Notes under the pieces: model-generated
What the model saw: only the letters and a program-made list of their open reading frames with translations
The model's database searches: none
What the model was told of the DNA's origin: nothing
Source of the DNA: JADJOY01 sp046331705 [NCBI: bacterium]
GTDB lineage: Bacteria > JADJOY01
DNA length: 22,934 nucleotides
Direction: 5' to 3'
Assembly (NCBI GenBank): GCA_046331705.1
Contig: JAXLQJ010000085.1
Location: 1-22,934 of the forward strand
Shown here: one piece after another, positions 1-5,413 of the stretch
Layout of the letters: every line of letters begins with the position of its first letter
Numbering within the stretch: the first letter of the stretch is position 1
Made by a program: the position numbers and the translations under genes

Positions 1-69
1 CGGCACCGCCCGCACCGGGCCGTGCGGTTGCGCCGACGCCACGTCACCCAGCCCCCGAATCACTCGCAC
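1..69 (-). CDS. Partial N-terminus, possible bifunctional riboflavin kinase/FAD synthetase (RibF)
   Basis: On the minus strand an open frame begins with GTG at 69-67 and runs off the left edge, giving 23 residues that start MRVIRGLGDVASAQ. RibF proteins commonly begin with a Met-x-Val/Leu-Ile-Arg-Gly stretch before the 'TIGNFDGVHxGH' nucleotidyltransferase motif; that motif would lie outside the window. A second GTG at 63-61 is an alternative start. The gene would be divergent from the isopropylmalate synthase leader at 257, so 70-256 would be a shared promoter region. The assignment rests on a few residues only and is tentative; the fragment could be an unrelated protein or chance. Confidence 0.35.
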   Translation of the reverse strand, partial: MRVIRGLGDVASAQPHGPVRAVP

Positions 70-217
70 CCCGAACCGAGGCGGGGCCAACTCACAACTC
101 AGCGCGTGCTCCCTTCCGAGGGGAACTGCGCCCAGCGACTCCGAGCGCGCCCCCGGCGCGCCTCGGACCCGAGTCCCCGCCGGTCGCTGCGGAGCCTCTG
201 CCGCGCGAACGCGCGCC

Positions 218-246
218 TTGACGATCGTCGATCGGGTCTTTAGTGT
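218..246 (+). promoter_or_regulatory. Candidate sigma70-type promoter for the leader peptide and leuA-like gene
   Basis: TTGACG at 218-223 matches five of six bases of the -35 consensus. Seventeen bases later comes TAGTGT (241-246), a weak -10, or with 15-base spacing TTTAGT (239-244), which matches four of six. Transcription would start near 251-253, only a few bases before the leader ATG at 257, so the leader might be translated from an almost leaderless RNA. It is the only AT-containing stretch in this neighbourhood. Position fits; the -10 is poor. Confidence 0.35.
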
Positions 247-256
247 GGGGGCCGTC

Positions 257-331
257 ATGAGCGCGTTCGCGATCTCCAACCTCGGTGCCCTCTCTCTCCT
301 CCTTAGCGAGGCGGGGGAAGGGACCGCCTGA
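257..331 (+). CDS. Leucine-rich leader peptide of an attenuator (leuL-like)
   Basis: A 24-codon frame starts with ATG at 257 and stops with TGA at 329-331. It begins MSAFAISNLGALSLLL and has five leucine codons within eight codons (281-304: CTC, CTC, CTC, CTC, CTT), three of them consecutive. A purine-rich GGGGG lies at 247-251 as a weak ribosome site. It lies upstream of an isopropylmalate synthase and is followed by a strong hairpin at 373-404, the arrangement of the enterobacterial leuL leader. The last codons contain the segment (310-321) that can pair with the terminator's left arm, so a ribosome reaching the stop codon would cover it. It is too short for ordinary gene calling; the function is inferred from composition and position. 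Confidence 0.6.
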   Translation: MSAFAISNLGALSLLLSEAGEGTA

Positions 332-386
332 GCGAGGCCGCGAGCAAGCGCACGCGACGCACCCACTCAGCCAACCCTCTCCCGCC
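310..386 (+). promoter_or_regulatory. Antiterminator pairing (310-321 with 375-386)
   Basis: Bases 310-321 (GGCGGGGGAAGG) can pair with 375-386 (CCCTCTCCCGCC) over twelve positions with one mismatch (319 against 377) and one G-U pair (316 with 380). This uses the same left arm as the terminator hairpin at 373-404, so the two structures exclude each other. The pyrimidine-rich leucine codons just upstream can also pair in part with the purine-rich 310-321 segment, which would give the usual 1:2, 2:3, 3:4 scheme of ribosome-controlled attenuation. Pairing was done by hand; no folding energy was calculated. Confidence 0.5.
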
Positions 387-408
387 GAATCCGGCCGGAG
401 AGGGTTTT
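373..408 (+). terminator. Intrinsic terminator/attenuator hairpin before the isopropylmalate synthase gene
   Basis: AACCCTCTCC (373-382) is perfectly complementary to GGAGAGGGTT (397-406). The stem continues, after one C/C mismatch, with GCCG (384-387) and CGGC (392-395) around the loop AATC. The right arm runs into TTTT (405-408). It lies 42 bases after the leader stop codon and 74 bases before the start codon of the gene. The U tract is short, so termination may be partial. Confidence 0.6.
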
Positions 409-481
409 GCGCTCCTGGGGCATGGGGCTCCAACGATCGCACCGCCCACCGGCCGATTCCTCGGCGGAAAGGAGCGATGCG

Positions 482-1690
482 ATGTCCAGCCAGTCGAAGT
501 CCACGCAGTCGAGCCCCGTCATCATCTTCGATACCACCCTGCGCGACGGCGAGCAGTCCGCGGGGGTCGCCTTCTCGCTCGCCGACAAGATCGAGATCGC
601 CCGCGACCTGGCCGCGATGCGGGTGGACGTGATCGAGGTCGGCTTTCCGGCGGCCTCGCCCGCCGAGCACGAGGCCGTGGCGGCGATCGTGCGCGCGGTC
701 CGCGGGGTTCGCGTCGCGGCGCTGGCGCGCGCCGTGGAGAGCGACGTCGACGCCGCCGGCGCGGCGCTCGAAGGCGCGGAGGCGCCGCGCATCCACGTGT
801 TCTTGTCGGCGAGCGAGGTCCATCTGCGCCACCAATTGCGCAAGGACCGCGAGCAGGTGCTGCGCATGACCGACGCCATGGTGCGGCGCGCGCGTCGCTA
901 CACCGACGACGTGGAGTTCAGCCCGATGGACGCCACTCGCTCGGACGTGGCGTTCGTCGCGGAGGTGGTGCGCGTGGCGATTCGCGCCGGCGCGAGCACG
1001 ATCAACGTGCCGGACACGGTGGGGTGGGTCACGCCGATGGTGCTGGCCGCGCGCATCGAGGAGCTGCGCCGGCGCGTGCCGGAGATCGACGCGGCGGTGA
1101 TCTCGTTCCACGGCCACGACGATCTGGGCTTGGCCACCGCCAACGCGCTGGCGGCCGTCGGCGCGGGCGCGCGCCAGGTCGAGGTCACGGTGAACGGCAT
1201 CGGCGAGCGCGCCGGCAACACGCCGTTGGAGGAAGTGGTGATGGCGATCCACGTCCATGGCGAGGCGATGGGCGTCCACACCCACGTCGACACCCGCGGC
1301 ATCCACCCGATCTCGCGCAAGGTCGCGGAACGCAGCGGCATCGGAGTCGCGGCGAACAAGGCGGTCGTCGGCCGCAACGCCTTTCGGCACGCGTCGGGCA
1401 TCCACCAGGACGGAGTCGTGAAGTTCCGCGAGACCTACGAGGTGCTGGATCCCGCCGCGGTCGGGAACGAGCGCGGCAGCGAGATCGTGCTGGGCAAGCT
1501 CTCGGGGCGCGCCGGCTTCCGTGCCCGCGCCGCCGAGCTGGGCATGGCGCTGGCCGATCACGAGCTGGACGCGGCGTTCGAGCGGTTCCAGGAGATCGCG
1601 GACCGCTCGCGCGAGGTCGGCGACGACGTGGTGCGCGAGATCGTGCGCTTCGCGCGCGGCGAGGCGGAGTGTCATGCATCCGTGGCATGA
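482..1690 (+). CDS. leuA: 2-isopropylmalate synthase, short form without the leucine-binding domain
   Basis: Predicted to condense acetyl-CoA with 2-ketoisovalerate in the first committed step of leucine synthesis, in the cytoplasm. The 402-residue product has the DRE-TIM barrel start (DTTLRDGEQS, residues 17-26), EFSPMDATRSD, the metal-binding H-x-H (His210, His212, in HGHDDLG), NGIGERAGNTPLEE and ASGIHQDG, which together fit isopropylmalate synthase better than homocitrate or citramalate synthase. Full-length LeuA is about 500 residues or more; this protein ends after the barrel and linker subdomains, so the C-terminal allosteric leucine-binding domain is absent. The ATG at 482 is chosen because AAAGGAG (468-474) precedes it by seven bases and homology starts shortly after. 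The attenuator upstream suggests regulation by leucine at transcription instead of at the enzyme. A homocitrate or other acyltransferase specificity cannot be excluded from sequence alone. Confidence 0.85.
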   Translation: MSSQSKSTQSSPVIIFDTTLRDGEQSAGVAFSLADKIEIARDLAAMRVDVIEVGFPAASPAEHEAVAAIVRAVRGVRVAALARAVESDVDAAGAALEGAEAPRIHVFLSASEVHLRHQLRKDREQVLRMTDAMVRRARRYTDDVEFSPMDATRSDVAFVAEVVRVAIRAGASTINVPDTVGWVTPMVLAARIEELRRRVPEIDAAVISFHGHDDLGLATANALAAVGAGARQVEVTVNGIGERAGNTPLEEVVMAIHVHGEAMGVHTHVDTRGIHPISRKVAERSGIGVAANKAVVGRNAFRHASGIHQDGVVKFRETYEVLDPAAVGNERGSEIVLGKLSGRAGFRARAAELGMALADHELDAAFERFQEIADRSREVGDDVVREIVRFARGEAECHASVA

Positions 1691-1699
1691 TGCGCGGCG

Positions 1700-1735
1700 A
1701 TCGTGCGGCGCGCGCCGTGCGAGCCGCACCACGAT
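1700..1735 (+). other. Intergenic inverted repeat
   Basis: GTGCGGC (1703-1709) pairs perfectly with GCCGCAC (1723-1729) around a 13-base loop, in the 64-base gap between the leuA-like gene and the HEAT-repeat gene. No U tract follows. It could act as a weak terminator or RNA-stabilising hairpin. The ribosome site GGGAGG (1741-1746) of the next gene follows directly. Confidence 0.3.
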
Positions 1736-1754
1736 TCTTGGGGAGGTCCCCGCC

Positions 1755-3776
1755 GTGAGCGATTCGACCGCCGAGCTCCAGGCCTTGCTGTTGCGTCTCG
1801 AAGCGCGCTTCAGCGATCTCGAGCGTCGCTACGATGCGCTGCTTCGTCAGGTCGAGGGAGCGCCGCCGGCGGCGAGCGACGACGAGCCGCCGGATGCGGT
1901 CGAGCTGCTCGCCACCCTCGCGAACGGCAGCGACGAAGAACGCCTGGACGCGGAAGCGCGGCTCGCCGCCCTCGGCCCCGAGGCGGTGGTGGGGCTCGCG
2001 GTGGGATTGGTCGATCGCCGCGCCGAGCTGCGCGCGAGCGCGGCGCAGGCGCTCGCCAAGCTGGGCGCCGCCGCGCGCGCGGCACTTCCCGGGCTGATCG
2101 CGGCGCTCAAGGATCCCGACGCCGACGTGCGGCGCGCCGCCGCGGCGGCGCTCGAGGCCCAGGGCCCGGCGGCGAAGGTGGCGGTGCCGGCGCTCGTGGA
2201 GATGAGCATCAAGGACGCCGACGGGGGCGCGCGCAGCCGCGCGGCGCTGGCGCTCGCGGCGATCGGCCCGGGAGTGCGGGCTGCCGTGCCCGCGCTCATC
2301 GGCGCCCTCGGCGATCCTGCCGCGGACGTGCGCCAGGGCGCGGCGCAGGTGCTCGGCGAGATCGGCCCGCCGGCGGAGGCGGCGCTCGGCGCGCTGGTCG
2401 TGGCGCTCAAGGACGAGAACTGGCGGGTGCGGCGCAGCGCCGCGTGGGCGCTCGCCGAGATCGGAGTCGAGGGCGACGGCGTCGTCGCTGCGTTGCTCGA
2501 GGCGGTGCGCGACAGCGAGTGGGGCGTGCGCAAGTCGGCAGCGTGGGCGTTGGGCCGCGTGCGCGGCGAGTCGAAGATGCTGGTTCCCGCGCTCGGCGAG
2601 CGGCTTCGCGACGAGGTCGCCGACGTGCGCTACTGGGCCGCGCAGGCGCTCGGCGACCTCGGTCCCCACGCGCGTGCCGCGGTGCCGTGGCTGATCGACG
2701 CGCTCAAGGACGTGGACCATCACGTGCGACGGCGCGCGGGGGAAGCGCTGGTTGCGATCGGTGCCGACGCGGTCGTGGGATTGGGCGCGGCGCTCAAGGA
2801 CGACGCCCCGGAGGTGCGACAGGCGGCGGCGCAGGCGCTGGCGGAGATCGGACCGGCGGCCAAGGCCGCGGTCCCGGCGCTCATCGAAGCGGCGCTCACC
2901 GACCCCGACGTGGCCGCGCGCAGCCGCGCCGGCATGGCGCTCGGCGCCATCGGGCCCGCGGCGCGCAACGCGATCTTGCCGCTGGTCGAGGCGCTCAAGG
3001 ACGAGCTCGGCGAGGTGCGGCAGGCGGCGGCCCGCGCGCTCGGGGACATCGGCCCGGTCGCGAAAGGCGCCGTGCCGGACCTGATCGAAGCGCTCAAGGA
3101 CCCGCTCTGGAGCGTGCGGCGCAGCGCCGCGTGGGCGCTCGCCGAGATCGGACGCGAGGCCAAGGACGCGGTGCCGGCGCTCATCGAGGCGCTCCGGGAT
3201 CGCGAGTGGGGCGTGCGCAAGTCCGCGGCCTGGGCGCTCGGCACGATCCATCCCGATCCGGCAGAGGCGGTGCCGGCGCTGATCGCGGCGCTGGGCGATT
3301 CGGCGAGTGACGTGCGCTACTGGGCCGCGCAAGCGCTCGGCCAGCTCGGCTCCGATGCGCGCGCGGCGCTGCCGGCGCTGGTCAAGGCGCTCGAGGACGC
3401 CGACGCGCACGTGCGCCGCCGCGCCGCTCAGGCGGTGGGCTCGCTCCACGCCGGCGCGGCGAGCGCCGTGCCCGCGCTGGTGCATTTGCTGGAGGACGCG
3501 GCGGTCGAGGTTCGCGTGGCGGCCGCCCAGGCCCTCGGCGACGTCGGCGGAGAAGCGCACTCCGCCGTGCCCGCGCTCACCGACGCCCTCGGCGACGCGG
3601 CCACCGAGGTCCGGCAAGTGGCCGCCCAGGCGCTCGGTTCGATCGGAGCGCAGGCCGCGTCGGCGATTCCCGCGCTCGATCACGCGCTTCAGGACGAGAT
3701 CGCGTGGGTCCGGCAGGAAGCCGCGCAGGCGATCGAGCGGATCCGCGCCACCGTGGGCGGCGGCGCCGTGACCTGA
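1755..3776 (+). CDS. HEAT-repeat (PBS-lyase-like) scaffold protein
   Basis: A 673-residue protein made almost entirely of roughly 31-residue HEAT units of the form VRxxAAxALGxIGxxAxxAVPALIxALKD, about twenty in all. HEAT arrays form curved solenoids that bind other proteins; no catalytic motif is visible. The first 40 residues (SDSTAELQALLLRLEARFSD and on) look like a short amphipathic coiled coil. There is no signal peptide or membrane segment, so it is probably cytoplasmic. The start is GTG at 1755, eight bases after GGGAGG (1741-1746); the frame is open further upstream, but that stretch reads as shadow of the preceding gene. Residues 117-345 and 346-574 are copies of one larger block. The Ser/Thr kinase gene follows 71 bases later on the same strand, so the protein may be its substrate, scaffold or regulator. 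That link is inferred from position only. Confidence 0.85.
   Translation: MSDSTAELQALLLRLEARFSDLERRYDALLRQVEGAPPAASDDEPPDAVELLATLANGSDEERLDAEARLAALGPEAVVGLAVGLVDRRAELRASAAQALAKLGAAARAALPGLIAALKDPDADVRRAAAAALEAQGPAAKVAVPALVEMSIKDADGGARSRAALALAAIGPGVRAAVPALIGALGDPAADVRQGAAQVLGEIGPPAEAALGALVVALKDENWRVRRSAAWALAEIGVEGDGVVAALLEAVRDSEWGVRKSAAWALGRVRGESKMLVPALGERLRDEVADVRYWAAQALGDLGPHARAAVPWLIDALKDVDHHVRRRAGEALVAIGADAVVGLGAALKDDAPEVRQAAAQALAEIGPAAKAAVPALIEAALTDPDVAARSRAGMALGAIGPAARNAILPLVEALKDELGEVRQAAARALGDIGPVAKGAVPDLIEALKDPLWSVRRSAAWALAEIGREAKDAVPALIEALRDREWGVRKSAAWALGTIHPDPAEAVPALIAALGDSASDVRYWAAQALGQLGSDARAALPALVKALEDADAHVRRRAAQAVGSLHAGAASAVPALVHLLEDAAVEVRVAAAQALGDVGGEAHSAVPALTDALGDAATEVRQVAAQALGSIGAQAASAIPALDHALQDEIAWVRQEAAQAIERIRATVGGGAVT
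2103..3476 (+). repeat. Tandem duplication of a 687-bp block inside the HEAT gene
   Basis: Two adjacent 687-bp (229-residue) blocks, 2103-2789 and 2790-3476, carry seven HEAT units in the same order. The order can be followed by unit-specific signatures: VRxAAAxAL, ARSRAxxAL, VRQxAA, WxVRRSAAWALAEIG, WGVRKSAAWALG, DVRYWAAQALG and HVRRRA. Corresponding landmarks (GTG at 2127 and 2814, 2427 and 3114) are each exactly 687 bases apart, so no indel has accumulated. DNA identity is high around the Trp-containing units. Confidence 0.85.
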
Positions 3777-3847
3777 GCGGGCCGAGCGCGGCCCGAACGG
3801 AGCACGGACCGAGCGCGCGGGGGATCGGGGCCGCGCGCTAACCTCGG

Positions 3848-4957
3848 GTGACCGTGCAATCGTCGGATTACCGGGTTCGTTATCTCGAGCGGACGCTCGC
3901 CGGGCGCTACGCGTTTCGGCGCTGGGTCGGTGAGGGCGGCTTCGCCGCGGTCTACGAGGTCGAGCACGTTCCCTCGGGACGCCGTGAGGCGCTCAAGATC
4001 CTGCTGCGCGATCACCGCGACGAGCAGGTCTTCGCGCGGCGCTTCGAGCGCGAGGCGCGCTTGGCGGCGAGCCTCGATCACCCCAACATCGTGTCGATCC
4101 ACGAGTACGGGGATGCCCACGGCATCTTCTGGTACTCGATGCCGTTCATCGAAGGCGCGTCGCTGGCGAGCGTCCTCGCGCGCGGGCCGCTCGCGTGGTG
4201 GGAGGCCGTGGCCCTCGCGCTGCCGATCGTGGATGCGCTCCACCATTGCCACGTGCGGGGCGTGGTCCATCGCGACGTGAAGCCCGAGAACGTGCTCGTC
4301 GGCACCGACGGCGAGCCGCATCTGATGGATTTCGGGTTGGCGAAATCGGCGCAGGACCCGGACCTCACGCGCAAGGGGCTCCTGGTGGGGACGCCCGCGT
4401 ACGTCGCGCCCGAGCAACTCGCCGGAACGGGGGTGGATGGGCGCGCCGATCTCTACGCGGTCGGCGTGATGCTCTACGAGATGGTGAGCGGAGGGCTGCC
4501 GTTCGTCGCCGATGGTTCCACGAAGGCGCTGCTCGCGCGGCTCGAACAGGAGCCCACGCCCATCGCGGAGCGGGTCGTGGGGATCGCGCCGAGCCTCGCG
4601 CAGGCGATCCACACCGCGCTCGCACGCGAGCCCGCGGCGCGGTTCGCCGACGCCGCGACGATGCGCGCTGCGCTCGCGGAGCTGTTGCCTCACGACGGTG
4701 ACGCCGAGTCCCGGCGCCGCGCGGCCGTGCGCGCCCGCGTCGAGGCGGCGCGTGACGCGCCGGCTCCCGACGAGTCACGATGCTCGACCACGGGAACGCT
4801 CACGATCGCAGATTCCCCGGTCGCGGCGCACCGAGGCAATCGGCGGCCGGTCGTCGCCGTGGCGCTGACGGCGATCGGCGGTCTGCTCGCCGCGCGGCTC
4901 GTCGCCGCGCTTCGCGAGAGTCGCGCGGCTCGCGCCCAGCCGCGACGCGAGCCGTGA
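3848..4957 (+). CDS. Membrane-anchored eukaryote-like Ser/Thr protein kinase (PknB type)
   Basis: A 369-residue Hanks-type kinase that should phosphorylate Ser/Thr residues of cytoplasmic partners. All catalytic elements are present: Gly-rich loop GEGGFAAVY (28-36), the ATP-contacting Lys50 in ALKIL, HRDVKPENV (141-149) with catalytic Asp143, DFG at 161-163 and APE at 187-189. An Arg precedes the catalytic Asp (RD kinase), so activation-loop phosphorylation is likely. After the kinase domain comes a basic linker and one hydrophobic helix (about 334-355), then a short Arg-rich tail with no extracellular sensor domain. The GTG start at 3848 has no clear Shine-Dalgarno; it is the first start in the frame and leaves a short N-terminal segment before the kinase fold. 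It follows the HEAT-repeat gene by 71 bases and probably shares its transcript. Confidence 0.9.
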   Translation: MTVQSSDYRVRYLERTLAGRYAFRRWVGEGGFAAVYEVEHVPSGRREALKILLRDHRDEQVFARRFEREARLAASLDHPNIVSIHEYGDAHGIFWYSMPFIEGASLASVLARGPLAWWEAVALALPIVDALHHCHVRGVVHRDVKPENVLVGTDGEPHLMDFGLAKSAQDPDLTRKGLLVGTPAYVAPEQLAGTGVDGRADLYAVGVMLYEMVSGGLPFVADGSTKALLARLEQEPTPIAERVVGIAPSLAQAIHTALAREPAARFADAATMRAALAELLPHDGDAESRRRAAVRARVEAARDAPAPDESRCSTTGTLTIADSPVAAHRGNRRPVVAVALTAIGGLLAARLVAALRESRAARAQPRREP

Positions 4958-4972
4958 GGTGCGCTCGCCTCA
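4955..4972. terminator. Stop-to-stop hairpin between convergent genes
   Basis: TGAGGTG (4955-4961) pairs with CGCCTCA (4966-4972), seven pairs including one U-G wobble, around the loop CGCT. The base of the stem is formed by the kinase stop codon (4955-4957) and the stop of the convergent YkgJ-type gene (4972-4970). No U tract is present, so it is a candidate bidirectional 3'-end hairpin and not a standard intrinsic terminator. Confidence 0.35.
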
Positions 4973-5413
4973 GGCCGCTGGCGTCGTCTCGCGGCGCAGA
5001 CGATCCCAGGCGCGTTGCGCGCGGACCAGGAGCGCGTTCCGCGCATCGTAGGTCTCGTTGGCCTTGGCCCAGCTCACGCAGTTGAACTGAGCGCAGAGCT
5101 CCGGGTAGTCGTGCGCGTCGTGGATCGTGCAGCGGTAGCTCGGTTGCGCGCCGTCGCCGCCGATCTCGAGATGCCTGCACCAGCCCGCGTCCACGGTCAC
5201 GGGATGGCGCTCCTTGCAGCAATCGTCGGCGCCGGTGGCGGGCGCGGGATCGAGCGTGTAGCCGACGCGACGAAGGAAACGCCGGTAGCGTGGCGTCGTC
5301 TCGCGCAGCCGGAGCGTGATCCTGCAGCAGCCGCCGCACGCGCGACACAGCGCGGACCCGATGTCGCGCTCGTGGAGGTCGAGCCGGATCGACGGAATCT
5401 CGCTGGTGCTCAT
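4970..5413 (-). CDS. YkgJ-family cysteine-cluster protein
   Basis: A 147-residue protein with the UPF0153/YkgJ signature: CRACGGCC (Cys23, 26, 29, 30), then further Cys in DDCCKE and WCRHLE and the distal RCTIHDAHDYPELC...FNC pattern. Proteins of this family are predicted to bind zinc or an Fe-S cluster; their biochemical role is mostly unknown. There is no signal peptide, so it should act in the cytoplasm. The ATG at 5413-5411 overlaps the TGA at 5412-5410 that ends the alternate frame of the preceding Cys-rich gene (ATGA), which indicates translational coupling. As the last gene of the radical SAM / Cys-rich operon it might help load or protect metal clusters or the thiol-rich substrate. 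That role is inferred from context only. Confidence 0.8.
   Translation of the reverse strand: MSTSEIPSIRLDLHERDIGSALCRACGGCCRITLRLRETTPRYRRFLRRVGYTLDPAPATGADDCCKERHPVTVDAGWCRHLEIGGDGAQPSYRCTIHDAHDYPELCAQFNCVSWAKANETYDARNALLVRAQRAWDRLRRETTPAA

Noticed and set aside
22-243. 73-residue frame at the left edge
   Set aside because: Composition is Arg/Pro-rich with no motif, and it overlaps the better-supported minus-strand start and the promoter region.
1185-3683. 832-residue open frame on the minus strand
   Set aside because: It runs antisense to the HEAT-repeat gene and has the Arg/His-rich composition of a shadow frame.
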